Below the pieces are notes generated by a model that made no database searches, had not been told where the DNA came from, and saw nothing but the letters and a program-made list of their open reading frames with translations. Source: Bacillus pumilus (GTDB lineage Bacteria; Bacillota; Bacilli; Bacillales; Bacillaceae). Taken from it: 64,000 bases of DNA. The stretch covers positions 3,720,001 to 3,784,000 of the forward strand of contig NZ_CP027116.1 in assembly GCF_003431975.1 (NCBI RefSeq), written 5' to 3'. The translations under genes and the position numbers were made by a program. Below are positions 53,757-63,079 of the stretch, one piece after another; position 1 is the stretch's first letter, and the number at the start of each line of letters is the position of its first letter.

Positions 53757-53986
53757 TCACTGGTCCCCTTTTCTCAGCAAGAAACGTGCTGTCCCTATTT
53801 GAGTCATCTACAAGATGACAAGTTATATCATTACTATTTACCTATTTTAGCCTATCGTTTTTTCAGCACGCTGTCTACTTGTTCTTACCTGTAACAAAAT
53901 TGTCATAAGCCTACTCTATTATATCGTATTCTCTTCACACTGCTTTAAACAGAATTTCTCCCCTTTTCAAAAGAGGAAAATACAAT

Positions 53987-54035
53987 AAATGTTCATCACT
54001 GAACATTTTGAAACTAGCAAATCTAATTGTATGAT
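53987..54035 (+). promoter_or_regulatory. Promoter and palindromic operator of the MerR gene
   Basis: -35 TTGAAA (54008-54013), a 16-base spacer and -10 TATGAT (54030-54035). Directly upstream lies a perfect inverted repeat, AAATGTTCA (53987-53995) and TGAACATTT (54000-54008) with spacer TCAC, touching the -35. The rest of 53757-53986 shows no gene. Confidence 0.7.
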
Positions 54036-54062
54036 GGATAGCAAAGAAAGGAGGTGCAGGGA

Positions 54063-54422
54063 ATGATTACGTTTACTAGAGGAAAATTGTCAAAAATGTC
54101 TGGTGTACATATTGAAACCATTCGTTTTTACGAAAATGAAGGTGTGCTCCCCGAACCTAAGAGAGCACATAACGGCTATCGTTTATATGATAAAAAATAT
54201 GTACTCATGCTTTCCTTTATCACAGAAGCTAGAAAGCTAGATTTCTCACTCAAAGAAATTCGCGAAATTATCAAATCACTATTTGAAAAACAATCAAAAA
54301 CAGAAGCTGAACAGCTGCTCGAACAAAAAGTGGAAGATATTCAACATTCCATTCAAGAGCTAAAGAAGAGGAAGGCCGCCATTCAATTGTTAACAAAACA
54401 AACATTAGCGAACATCAGCTAA
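54063..54422 (+). CDS. MerR-family transcriptional regulator
   Basis: A 119-aa regulator: winged HTH (about 6-45: GKLSKMSGVHIETIRFYENEGVLPEP), then NGYRLYDKKYV, then a dimerisation coiled coil (about 75-115). No cysteine-rich metal site is present, so it is probably not a mercury/copper type. ATG with AAGGAGGTGCAGGGA upstream. The target could be the downstream Gfo/Idh gene or itself. Confidence 0.87.
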   Translation: MITFTRGKLSKMSGVHIETIRFYENEGVLPEPKRAHNGYRLYDKKYVLMLSFITEARKLDFSLKEIREIIKSLFEKQSKTEAEQLLEQKVEDIQHSIQELKKRKAAIQLLTKQTLANIS

Positions 54423-54565
54423 TTGTAAGGGCTACCAAATATGTGCTGATGTTTGCCAATGGCACCCTCTCCGCCCAGGTCTTAATTGCACGTGTGAAGA
54501 AAACATCATGTATACTAGAAACAGCTTAACTTGATATCAAACGAGTGGAAGGGGTTTTGAGTAGA

Positions 54566-55549
54566 ATGAACATTGCAACCATTGGAACAGGTGTGATTGT
54601 GGAAAGCTTCCTGCAAGCGATTGAACAGCTCGAAGGCGCTTCTTGTCATGCCGTTTATTCAAGAAAGGAGGCAACGGCAAAGAAGCTCGCAGACCAATTT
54701 GGGGTACAAACGACTTATACGGATTTAACCGCTATGCTAGAAGATCCTCACATTGATGCCGTTTATATTGCATCACCGAATCGATTACATAGCGAGCATG
54801 CCACGGCCGCATTAGCACACGGAAAACACGTGATTTGCGAAAAGCCTTTCACCTCTAATGTCAAAGAGCTGGAAGCCTTAATCACTCTCGCAAAGGAAAA
54901 GCAGCTTTTCTTATTTGAAGCCATTACGACCGTTCATATGCCAAACTATCATTTGATTAAAAAGCACCTGCATCAATTAGGCAAAATCAAACTGGTTCAA
55001 TGCAACTATAGTCAATATTCAAGCAAATATCCTCAGCTGCTAGCCGGCGAAACACCAAATGTCTTTAATCCTGCTTTCTCTGGGGGCGCGTTAATGGATA
55101 TTAATATCTATAATGTCCATTTCGTCATGAACCTCTTCGGATCACCAGAGCGGGTTCGCTATCAGGCAAACCGCCACCCAAATGGCATTGATACCTCTGG
55201 TGTGTTAACGTTCACCTACAGTGACTTCATTGCAACCAGTGTTGGCAGTAAGGATACAAGCAGTATGAATTTCGCATTGATTCAAGGTGAAAAAGGCTTC
55301 ATTCATGTGAAAAATGGAGCGAATGGCTGCGAGGAAGTGTTGCTGCATGTGAATGATCAGGTGATCTCACTCAATGCACAAACAAATCCAAACCGCCTGT
55401 TTTATGAAGCAGAAGCTTTCCAGCACATCATCGAAACAGAAGATCGTGAACAGTGCTACACATGGCTGGATGAAAGTCTCTCTGTGATGAAAGTTCTTGA
55501 AGCTGCAAGAAAAGATGCAGGTATTGTTTTCCCAGCAGATGATTTTTAA
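54566..55549 (+). CDS. Gfo/Idh/MocA family oxidoreductase
   Basis: A 327-aa NAD(P)-dependent dehydrogenase of sugar-type substrates. The N-terminal Rossmann motif is TIGTGVIVESFLQAI, with the family block VICEKPFTSN near 92-101, whose Lys contacts substrate and cofactor. The C-terminal domain has the SGGALMDINIYNVHF block near 172. Substrate unknown; similar in outline to B. subtilis YulF. The ATG at 54566 gives the canonical N-terminus although AAGGGG is 11 bases away. Confidence 0.88.
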   Translation: MNIATIGTGVIVESFLQAIEQLEGASCHAVYSRKEATAKKLADQFGVQTTYTDLTAMLEDPHIDAVYIASPNRLHSEHATAALAHGKHVICEKPFTSNVKELEALITLAKEKQLFLFEAITTVHMPNYHLIKKHLHQLGKIKLVQCNYSQYSSKYPQLLAGETPNVFNPAFSGGALMDINIYNVHFVMNLFGSPERVRYQANRHPNGIDTSGVLTFTYSDFIATSVGSKDTSSMNFALIQGEKGFIHVKNGANGCEEVLLHVNDQVISLNAQTNPNRLFYEAEAFQHIIETEDREQCYTWLDESLSVMKVLEAARKDAGIVFPADDF

Positions 55550-55552
55550 TGA

Positions 55553-55589
55553 AAAAAACCGCCTTCTATTTAGAGAGGGCGGTTTTTGG
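55553..55589. terminator. Bidirectional terminator
   Basis: Stem AACCGCC.TTCT / AGAGGGCGGTT between the oxidoreductase and the convergent chemoreceptor gene. Confidence 0.9.
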
Positions 55590-55592
55590 CGA

Positions 55593-57107
55593 TTAAATAC
55601 TCTTAGAATAAGCCACAAGGCGCTGAGACATGTGGTTCACTTCATCGACTGAAGCATTCACTTGCTCTGTTAAAGCAGCCTGTGTTTGTGTAAGAGCTGT
55701 CATGTTCGAGATATTTTCAAGAATTTCATCAATTTGCGTTTTCATTTCTGTCAAACTAGATTCGATATTCTCCGTTGCATTGGCACTATGAAGCGCCAAC
55801 TTACGCACTTCGTCTGCAACAACAGAGAATCCGCGTCCCTGCTCACCAGCTCTTGCTGCTTCAATCGCAGCATTTAAACCAAGCAAGTTCGTTTGGTTCG
55901 CTACTTCTTTGATCAAGTCAGAAATATTTTTCGTCTCATCTGCACTATTTTTTGCTAGGTTGGCAGCAGATGTTGACTGCTCTTGTGCGACAGCAAGCTC
56001 CTGCGCTTGGTTTGTCACAGAGCTGATACCTGATACCATCTCGCTGATCGAACTTGAAAGCTGCTCTACTTGTGAAGCCATTTCATTTGCTGTTTTCTCT
56101 TTGTTTTTTTCTAACGTGATGTCACGAATGGTACCTGCAACACGAAGAGGAACGCCTTTGTCATCACGAATGGTTTCACCACCCGCATGATACCAGCGAT
56201 ACTCGCCATTTTTACTCTGTAATCTGTAATCAATGTCAAATGGTGTGCGTCCAGAGTGATCATTTAAATGGTCAGCAAAGGCTTGGAGAGCCAATTCTTG
56301 ATCCTCAGGATGCAGACGATCGCTCCAGCTGCTTAACACGTTCGGGAAATCTTTTTCATCCGTAAAGCCAAGCGTTTTTCTGAACTGCGGGGACCACCAG
56401 AACTCATTGTTTGGATTCACTGGATCGCCGGCCTCTACCACCATGTCCCAAGGAGCTTCAACAAGCGCACGATTGATTAAATCGTATCTCGTCACGAATG
56501 CTTGCAGCTCTTCTTCTTTCAATTTCTGATCATGAATATCAAAAAGAGCTCCCGCCACACGAAGAGGGACACCGTTACGATCACGAATGGTCGTTCCAGT
56601 TGCTTTGAACCAGCGGTAATCTCCGTTTTTCAACTTCAAACGATATTCGATGTCATATGGGGTACGACCAGAATGGTCCAATAAATGCGCAGAGAACGCA
56701 TTTAGGGTAAACTCTTGATCTTCTGGGTGAATGCGAGAAGCCCAGCTGTCTAAAACATTTGGAAAATCGTGCTCATTTTGAAAGCCGAGCATGTTGCGGA
56801 ATTCGTCTGTCCATGTGAATTCATTGTTTGGGTTGACCGGATCTCCAGCGATAACGACCATATCCCATAAGCCAACTTGAATGGCTTTTGTCACTAAGTT
56901 CATCCGCATTTGAATATCTTCATTTGCTTCCTGCATCTTTTGCAACGCTTCATTTATTTGAGCCACTGCTTCAGTCGCTTGACTTGAAGAGAATGCAGCA
57001 GTATCTAGTCTTGCTGAAAGGTCTCCTTTCTCAATTCGTTCTACTAATTGACTGCTTTCTTTCAAAAGGATTCCCGCTGACGAGTCATTTGCTTTTCTCA
57101 TAAACAT
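55593..57107 (-). CDS. Soluble chemoreceptor with two tandem PAS domains
   Basis: A 504-aa methyl-accepting chemotaxis protein without membrane helices. A short N-terminal helical region (about 1-65) precedes PAS1 (about 70-190) and PAS2 (about 200-325). The two PAS units are near-duplicates: each has [16 protein letters not shown], then HPEDQE, HSGRTP and Y.WY/F..G.TIRD, with a PAC-like end. The signalling domain (about 340-504) carries the receptor tip with [21 protein letters not shown] near 400. PAS domains of this kind often bind haem, flavin or small ligands, so oxygen or redox sensing is possible. A sigma-D promoter lies upstream, as expected for a motility gene. Confidence 0.93.
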   Translation of the reverse strand: MFMRKANDSSAGILLKESSQLVERIEKGDLSARLDTAAFSSSQATEAVAQINEALQKMQEANEDIQMRMNLVTKAIQVGLWDMVVIAGDPVNPNNEFTWTDEFRNMLGFQNEHDFPNVLDSWASRIHPEDQEFTLNAFSAHLLDHSGRTPYDIEYRLKLKNGDYRWFKATGTTIRDRNGVPLRVAGALFDIHDQKLKEEELQAFVTRYDLINRALVEAPWDMVVEAGDPVNPNNEFWWSPQFRKTLGFTDEKDFPNVLSSWSDRLHPEDQELALQAFADHLNDHSGRTPFDIDYRLQSKNGEYRWYHAGGETIRDDKGVPLRVAGTIRDITLEKNKEKTANEMASQVEQLSSSISEMVSGISSVTNQAQELAVAQEQSTSAANLAKNSADETKNISDLIKEVANQTNLLGLNAAIEAARAGEQGRGFSVVADEVRKLALHSANATENIESSLTEMKTQIDEILENISNMTALTQTQAALTEQVNASVDEVNHMSQRLVAYSKSI

Positions 57108-57198
57108 CTTTCATAACTCCTTTCATTCTTTCGTACAATTTTGAAATATTTTACAGTTATAAACAATTCTCTATTAGGACTTTAGTAATACAAATGAT

Positions 57199-57225
57199 AT
57201 ATCGACAAAAACTGAAAATTGTTTA
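57199..57225 (-). promoter_or_regulatory. Sigma-D promoter of the PAS chemoreceptor gene
   Basis: On the minus strand TAAA (57222-57225), 15 bases, then GTCGATAT (57199-57206): seven of eight positions of the sigma-D -10 GCCGATAT and exact spacing. It lies about 90 bases upstream of the start codon. Confidence 0.75.
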
Positions 57226-57364
57226 TGTCATAAATAAGGCAAATATTCATTTTTTCACGGAGTTTCATATTTTGGTTATGGCTGATAGAAGAAATTAATG
57301 GATATAACTGGATTACTTGATAGAATCAACCACCTTTTTTGTCTGAAAAATCTCTTTTTTTATA

Positions 57365-57393
57365 TTGACACTGACGTCCCGACAAAAGAAAAT
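57365..57393 (+). promoter_or_regulatory. Possible promoter of the amino acid permease gene
   Basis: A perfect -35 TTGACA (57365-57370), a 17-base spacer, and a weak -10 GAAAAT (57388-57393). The rest of the 319-base divergent gap (57108-57426) holds only the sigma-D promoter. Confidence 0.4.
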
Positions 57394-57426
57394 GGAACAT
57401 AAGCATTTTTAAAAAAGGAGAACGTC

Positions 57427-58764
57427 ATGAGCGCGAATCAGGAACAACAAGAATTAAAAAAGCTTTTATCACCGCGTCACATTCGCATGATTGCGATGGG
57501 CGGGGTCATTGGTACAGGAATCTTTAAAGGAAGTGCCGATACAATCGGTTTAGCAGGTCCTGGGGTCATTTTTTCCTATGTATTTGCCGGATTATTATTA
57601 CTTATCGTGATGGCAGCCTTAGCCGAAATGGCCATTGTCTATCCGGGAAATAATCTTCGCGACCTGATACAGATTGCGCTTGGTCAACGTTTTTCATTTG
57701 TCGTCGGTTGGGTTTATTGTTTCATGTGGCTCACAGTATGTGTCATCGAAATTATTGCAGCAGGCAGTCTGCTTCAATACTGGATGCCGAACGTACCGCT
57801 CTGGTCACTTTGTTTACTTTGCTCACTCTTAGTCATCGGAATTAACTTAAATAATGTAAAATACTTTGGTGAAATTGAGTTTTGGTTCGCTGGAATGAAG
57901 ATTTTCGTTATTATTGTCTTTATTATTCTCGGTGCAGCTCTATTATTTGGGATCATTCCAAACGAACAAAGCACGCCTGCTCTCACCAACTATCAAAACT
58001 TCGTCCCGAACGGATGGGGTGCGATCTTTGCATCTTTACTAGTTGTTATTTTCTCTTACGGGGGCTCTGAATTGATCGGGCTGACCATTACAGAAACAAA
58101 GGATGCGGAAAAGGTCTTACCTGGTGTTGTCAAAAGTATGATGTGGCGGATTATCTTATTTTACACATTGCCGATTTTGATCATCTGCGGGCTCATTCCT
58201 TGGAATCAAATTGATCCAAATAACAGTCCTTTTGTCCAAGTCTTTTCTGCTGCTGGCATGCAAGGAGCCTCTCACTTCATTAATTTCGTATTGATAACAG
58301 CTGTTCTATCTGCGGCCAATTCTGGCATTTATGGAACGACGAGAATGATTCATTCTCTCTCTAAATCAGATGGCGGTCCGAAAAAGCTGGCACAGGTCAA
58401 TAAAAGAGGCGTACCTATTTTGAGCTTATGGGTGACCGTTCTGTTCCTTCTCATCGGAACATTCTTTGCTTACTTATATCCAGAGCAAATTTTCAGTTAC
58501 ATGCTAGCTATCCCTGGTTTTGCTGTTTCACTCATTTGGATCAGCATTTGCATGGCACATCTGAAACTTCGCCCGAAATATCCACAGGAGCCGTATTTCA
58601 AAGTGTGGCTGTTTCCGTATTTGACCTTATTTGCAGGTCTTGTGCTGAGTGTAAGTTTTGTGATGTTCCTATTCAGACAAGAAAACTTGCCTAGCTCGAT
58701 TATCAGCATCGGTTTCTTAATCGCAGCCATCATTGCATCATTTTTGATGAAAAAGAAAGCTTAA
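57427..58764 (+). CDS. APC-family amino acid permease
   Basis: A 445-aa transporter with twelve hydrophobic helices. The family start RHIRMIAMGGVIGTGIFKGSADTI (about 18-41) contains the substrate-binding GxGIF-type turn; FSYGGSELIGLTITETKDAEK near 215 and SAANSGIYGTTRMIHSLS near 297 are also typical of the AAT/ArcD-like amino acid permeases. Substrate not inferable. ATG with AAAAAAGGAG upstream. Single gene with terminator. Confidence 0.9.
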   Translation: MSANQEQQELKKLLSPRHIRMIAMGGVIGTGIFKGSADTIGLAGPGVIFSYVFAGLLLLIVMAALAEMAIVYPGNNLRDLIQIALGQRFSFVVGWVYCFMWLTVCVIEIIAAGSLLQYWMPNVPLWSLCLLCSLLVIGINLNNVKYFGEIEFWFAGMKIFVIIVFIILGAALLFGIIPNEQSTPALTNYQNFVPNGWGAIFASLLVVIFSYGGSELIGLTITETKDAEKVLPGVVKSMMWRIILFYTLPILIICGLIPWNQIDPNNSPFVQVFSAAGMQGASHFINFVLITAVLSAANSGIYGTTRMIHSLSKSDGGPKKLAQVNKRGVPILSLWVTVLFLLIGTFFAYLYPEQIFSYMLAIPGFAVSLIWISICMAHLKLRPKYPQEPYFKVWLFPYLTLFAGLVLSVSFVMFLFRQENLPSSIISIGFLIAAIIASFLMKKKA

Positions 58765-58768
58765 ACAC

Positions 58769-58797
58769 CAAAACCCGCCTAATGGCGGGTTTTTTCA
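58769..58797 (+). terminator. Terminator between the permease and AlkC-like genes
   Basis: Stem AAACCCGCC-taat-GGCGGGTTT with a T-run after the permease gene. It reaches the end of the convergent AlkC-like gene. Confidence 0.9.
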
Positions 58798-59868
58798 TGA
58801 GTTACTATCTTCTTCTGTCACTTCAAAATCAACCGACGCTTTCGGTATGCCGTTGATGATGATTGTTAATGTATGAGTCCCCTCATAATGTTTTCTCGTC
58901 GTCATATTTTGAAAAGACTGTGACCTGACGAATTCTCTATGTAACGCTGCGCCTGTTTCAAACTCTGTGATTTTAAATACCTTCTGATTGCGAGTACCCC
59001 GAGCTTTGACATAGTCTATGGCATACTCTACACGTAGCTTTAACGGCTTATCCGCCTGAAGTGTAAAATGAAAAGTCATTTTCTCTCCAATATGGATAGG
59101 ATCTTGTGCTATCCTCAAATCCGTTACCTGAACAGATGGATCATCTCCATAGCCAAACATAGCCATGATAGCGGGATCTCCTTTTTTGAGTAAAGTACGG
59201 GATGCATGTTTGACAATCCAGTTCGTATGTTTATTGGTTCCATACCAGTTTTGAACCGTCTGCTTCATCAAATCAGGCTGAATCGCGGAAATATCATTTA
59301 GATGGTTCGCTACACTTTTTTGCACATAACGCGACGGGTCCGACTTCAAATTTTCCAAAATCGGCAGCGTAACCGAAGGGTCTTTTTTAAGCGTAGGAAC
59401 AGATAAGCCCCATGGCAGACGCGGCCTGCACCCTTCACTAGCCAGCCTCCGTATATGCTCATTTTGATCCTGAGACCATGCGAGCATTTGCGTAAGCATT
59501 TTGTCTTGATCTTGAATCAAAAATGGACGAACGGCAAATTCAGAAGTGGAAAAGGGCGTGAAAAATTCGAGCGCCTTAATCGAGAGATCCCAATGTGAAA
59601 GGCCGTATGTCTCGACGTAGTCGGGAAATACGAGCGCACTAAGCCCTGAAAAATGCGGGGCTGCATGACGCAGTACCTCAATGGCCTGCACATAGTTGTC
59701 AGGCAAACAGGCATGCATCGATTCAGTGACTCTTCTCATCCGTCCTTTTAACTCAAGCTGCTGCCAATCCTCTTGAAATACGAGTCGCTTGAATGGCTCA
59801 GCATCAAATTCACTTGAAGCCTGCGTAAGCTTCTCTGCTAATTCTTGAATAAATAATTCATTGTACAC
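58795..59868 (-). CDS. DNA alkylation repair protein, AlkC/AlkD HEAT-repeat type with Ig-like tail
   Basis: A 357-aa protein. Residues about 1-250 are alpha-helical HEAT-like repeats; typical blocks are HWDLSIKALEFFTPFSTSEFAVRPF near 90-115, RRLASEGCRPRLPWG near 138-152 and SRYVQKSVANHLNDIS near 172. The C-terminal about 90 residues (from about 260) are beta-rich and Ig-like (MTFHFTLQADKPLKLRVEYAIDYVK). HEAT-repeat glycosylases of this superfamily remove 3-methyladenine and 7-methylguanine without base flipping, and some AlkC members carry such an Ig-like tail. The combination suggests AlkC. Monocistronic. Confidence 0.85.
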   Translation of the reverse strand: MYNELFIQELAEKLTQASSEFDAEPFKRLVFQEDWQQLELKGRMRRVTESMHACLPDNYVQAIEVLRHAAPHFSGLSALVFPDYVETYGLSHWDLSIKALEFFTPFSTSEFAVRPFLIQDQDKMLTQMLAWSQDQNEHIRRLASEGCRPRLPWGLSVPTLKKDPSVTLPILENLKSDPSRYVQKSVANHLNDISAIQPDLMKQTVQNWYGTNKHTNWIVKHASRTLLKKGDPAIMAMFGYGDDPSVQVTDLRIAQDPIHIGEKMTFHFTLQADKPLKLRVEYAIDYVKARGTRNQKVFKITEFETGAALHREFVRSQSFQNMTTRKHYEGTHTLTIIINGIPKASVDFEVTEEDSNS

Positions 59869-59955
59869 ATGTTTTAATGGTTCGATCGTGTCCGCCTCCC
59901 ATATCTCAATATCATTATTTTACCCGAATCTGAAGAAAGTGGGTTCACAACACAC

Positions 59956-59992
59956 AAAAATAGCCCGATTCCAAAGAATCAGGCTACTTTGT
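59956..59992 (-). terminator. Terminator after gntP
   Basis: Stem TAGCC-GATT / AATC-GGCTA (one mismatch each arm) followed by a T-run on the minus strand. Confidence 0.85.
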
Positions 59993-59995
59993 TCA

Positions 59996-61324
59996 CTATA
60001 AAAACATATTAATGATCATAATAAATGCAATAGCGCTGACGGAAATGATCGTCTCCATAGCCGTCCATGTCAAGAACGTCTCTTTAATGGTCATACCAAA
60101 ATACTCCTTGATCAGCCAAAAACCGGAATCATTGACATGAGATAAAATTAACGAACCCGCTCCTGTCGCTAACACAAGCAGCTCTCTACTTACATCCGGC
60201 ATAGTTGCAGCAATTGGGGCTACAATACCTGCTGCCGTCATCATAGATACCGTAGCAGATCCTGTTGCCACCCGAATCACCGCAGCTATCAGCCAGCTAA
60301 GCAAAATCGGTGAAATCGGCGAGTGTTTAGCTAAATCTGCAATATAATCACCAACACCTGAATCAATGAGCACATTGTTGAAGGCCCCTCCAGCTCCAAT
60401 GACAAGTAAAATGGAAGCAATCGGTCCCAAGCACTCATTACTAAAGGAAAGCACCCGATCACGGCTCATTCCTTGCATAAAGCCAAGACTGAAGAAAGAA
60501 TAAACTGTTGCAATCAGCAGTGCTGTTATTGGATCCCCGATATACTTGAATACATGGAACCACATATTGTCCTCTGGTAAGATAATGTCCGCCAATGTGG
60601 CAAAAAGCATCAAAATGACCGGTACCATTATGGTAAACATCGTATTCGCAAAGCCGGGGAGCTTTCGATCTTCATTTCGTTCAGTGAACTGTTTTTTCAG
60701 CATTACTGGAACGGGTTTATGTATCCGCTTGCCAATCCACTTACCATACAGCGGTCCAGCAATAATCGCTGTTGGCAATCCGACAATAATAGAAAAGAAA
60801 ATGGTTTTCCCCACGTTGGCATGGTAAATGCCAACGGCTGCCATTGCCGCTGGATGAGGCGGCACTAGTCCATGCACGACAGACAAGCCAGCGATTAATG
60901 AGATCCCAATGGTCACAAGAGAGATGCCTGTTTCAATGGCAATTGTAAAAAGTAAAGGAATGAGAAGAACGAAACCGACCTGGAAAAAGACAGGTATCCC
61001 CACGATAAAGGCAACAAACATCATTGCCCAATGCACATTCTTCGTCCCAAATCGGCTGATTAAGGTTTGAGCTATTCGCTCTGCTCCCCCTGACTCAGCC
61101 ATCATTTTCCCAAGCATGGTACCAAGCGCTAGAACAATTGCTAGCAATGATAACGTATTGCCTAACCCCGTTTTAATCGATTGTATGATTTCCTGCAAAT
61201 CCATTCCCGTCGCAAAGCCTACTAACATAGAAGTAATAATTAAACTCACAAATGGATTCAGCTTAGCGACTGTGATGAGAATGAGTAAAAGGACAATCGC
61301 CGCAATCACAATGAATAAAAGCAT
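59996..61324 (-). CDS. gntP: Gluconate permease
   Basis: A 442-aa GntP-family proton symporter with about twelve helices. Recognisable blocks: FVSLIITSMLVGFATGM near 26, HGLVPPHPAAMAAVGIYHANVGKT near 150, and SHVNDSGFWLIKEYFGMTIKETFLTWT near 395-420. It imports gluconate for the kinase encoded just upstream. The gap to gntK is 24 bases, so both are in one operon. Confidence 0.93.
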   Translation of the reverse strand: MLLFIVIAAIVLLLILITVAKLNPFVSLIITSMLVGFATGMDLQEIIQSIKTGLGNTLSLLAIVLALGTMLGKMMAESGGAERIAQTLISRFGTKNVHWAMMFVAFIVGIPVFFQVGFVLLIPLLFTIAIETGISLVTIGISLIAGLSVVHGLVPPHPAAMAAVGIYHANVGKTIFFSIIVGLPTAIIAGPLYGKWIGKRIHKPVPVMLKKQFTERNEDRKLPGFANTMFTIMVPVILMLFATLADIILPEDNMWFHVFKYIGDPITALLIATVYSFFSLGFMQGMSRDRVLSFSNECLGPIASILLVIGAGGAFNNVLIDSGVGDYIADLAKHSPISPILLSWLIAAVIRVATGSATVSMMTAAGIVAPIAATMPDVSRELLVLATGAGSLILSHVNDSGFWLIKEYFGMTIKETFLTWTAMETIISVSAIAFIMIINMFL

Positions 61325-61348
61325 GTTCTCCCACCTTTTCCCTGATGT

Positions 61349-62893
61349 TTAACGATTTTGTTTTAATTGCAGCGCACTAATGACATCAAATTCATCCTTC
61401 AGCTTGTCATAGAGGCGTTCATATAAGTAAAACAGCTCTATGTAAGTTTCATTGTTCTTCATATTAGGTTCGTGATGAGCAGTAATGCGAATCCACTCCT
61501 GAACCTCTTCTATCTCTTCCATATGACCTAAACTATGAAGTGCAAGGACAGCCGCACCAAGTGCTGACGCCTCGTAGCTTTCTGGAACAAGCACTTCTCT
61601 ACCCATCGTATCCGCTAAAATTTGCCGCCACAGCGGAGATCGCGCAAATCCGCCTGAAGCCCTGACATCCTTTGCTGAACCAGTTAAATCTCTTAAAGCA
61701 ACACCGATTGAGAAAACACTCATAATGACGCCTTCTAACACAGCTCTAATAAAGTGCTCCCGTTTATGCTGAAGACCGATCCCAAAGAAAGTGCCTCTCG
61801 CATTTGGATTCCAATAAGGTGCACGCTCACCTGATAAAAATGGCAGAAACAGCAGACCCTCTGAACCAGCTGGGACCTTTTCTGCGATATCCATCATCAG
61901 ATCGTAAGGGTCCACACCTAGGCGCTTGGCTACCTCTACCTCTGAAGACCCGAATTCATCCTTCAGCCATCTCAGCATGATCCCGCCATTATTGGTCGGT
62001 CCTCCCACAACCCAATGCTTATCTGTCAGCGCATAACAGAATGTTCTTGATTGCTCATCTGTAATTGGTTTGTCTACTACTGTACGGACCGCACCGCTTG
62101 TCCCAATCGTAACAGCCACCTCTCCTTGACCAATCGCGCCAACACCTAAATTCGCTAGAACGCCATCATTGGCACCAACGACAAATGGTGTATCTTCCTT
62201 GATGCCCATGCGTAGTGCAATCTCAGACTGAATACCTCTCAGCTGATGCGTGGTTGGGACAAGTTCAGACAGTTGACTAGCCTCAATTCCAGCAATATGA
62301 AGCGCCTTCTCATCCCATTGAAGCGTTTCCAAATGGAACAGACCCGTTGCTGAAGCGATTGAATAATCGACGACATACTGACCGAAGAAATGATAAAGAA
62401 TATATTCTTTGATCGAAATAAATTTCGCTGCCTTCTTGAAGACATCAGGTGTCATTTCTTTCATCCAACGTATTTTTGAAAGCGGTGACATTGGATGGAT
62501 CGGTGTACCTGTTCTTTTATAAATGTTGAAGCCATCCAAGTCTGAAATGATTCGTTTCGCCTGTTCTGCACTTCGGTTATCTGCCCAAATGATACTGTTC
62601 GTTAACGTCTTGCCATCCTCGTCCATCACAATTAAAGAATGCATCGCTGTACTAATCCCAATGCCTATGAGATTTGCTGCATCAAAAGCGGCTTTCGTCA
62701 ATGCACCTCTTACACTCGCAATGACGGCTTCTAATATATGTTCAGGATCCTGCTCAACCCATGCTGGCTGGGGGTGAATGAGTTCATAAGGAACTGAATG
62801 CTTCGCTATCACTTTACCCTGTGGTCCAAACAGAACCGCCTTTGTACTTGTTGTTCCAATATCCAAACCAATTACCGCCTGGTTCCCCTTCAT
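61349..62893 (-). CDS. gntK: Gluconate kinase, FGGY family
   Basis: A 514-aa kinase producing 6-phosphogluconate. FGGY signatures: N-terminal phosphate motif GLDIGTTSTKAVLFG, the SAMHSLIVMD and IWADNRS blocks near 75-100, and VGGPTNNGGIMLRWL near 300, with ASGGFARSPLWRQILAD near 420. The ATG at 62893 is preferred by family alignment; the ribosome binding site is weak, so the start is uncertain by up to five codons. Length equals the B. subtilis GntK class. A clear promoter lies just upstream at 62960-62988. Confidence 0.94.
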   Translation of the reverse strand: MKGNQAVIGLDIGTTSTKAVLFGPQGKVIAKHSVPYELIHPQPAWVEQDPEHILEAVIASVRGALTKAAFDAANLIGIGISTAMHSLIVMDEDGKTLTNSIIWADNRSAEQAKRIISDLDGFNIYKRTGTPIHPMSPLSKIRWMKEMTPDVFKKAAKFISIKEYILYHFFGQYVVDYSIASATGLFHLETLQWDEKALHIAGIEASQLSELVPTTHQLRGIQSEIALRMGIKEDTPFVVGANDGVLANLGVGAIGQGEVAVTIGTSGAVRTVVDKPITDEQSRTFCYALTDKHWVVGGPTNNGGIMLRWLKDEFGSSEVEVAKRLGVDPYDLMMDIAEKVPAGSEGLLFLPFLSGERAPYWNPNARGTFFGIGLQHKREHFIRAVLEGVIMSVFSIGVALRDLTGSAKDVRASGGFARSPLWRQILADTMGREVLVPESYEASALGAAVLALHSLGHMEEIEEVQEWIRITAHHEPNMKNNETYIELFYLYERLYDKLKDEFDVISALQLKQNR

Positions 62894-62959
62894 CTGTATC
62901 ACGCCCAATCATTGATTTGAAAATCACATATATGGTTCTTGATATACCTGTTAAAACCC

Positions 62960-62988
62960 ATTATAAAAATAATTTTTTCTACATTCAA
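62960..62988 (-). promoter_or_regulatory. gntK promoter
   Basis: On the minus strand -35 TTGAAT (62983-62988), a 17-base spacer, and a perfect -10 TATAAT (62960-62965). Confidence 0.8.
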
Positions 62989-62991
62989 CGA

Positions 62992-63016
62992 TTGAAAAGA
63001 AAATTTTTTTTATCAA
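62992..63016. promoter_or_regulatory. Inverted repeat upstream of the gntK promoter
   Basis: A 25-base dyad with outer arms TTGA (62992-62995) and TCAA (63013-63016) and an A-rich/T-rich interior; only two mismatches per 12-base arm. It lies directly upstream of the gntK -35 box, a position that suits an activator or repressor such as the neighbouring RpiR protein. Confidence 0.55.
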
Positions 63017-63079
63017 AAAGCTCATAATCGTTACCACAACAGCATTTTTCATTGTCAGAAAAATTTATTTTTGGAATCA

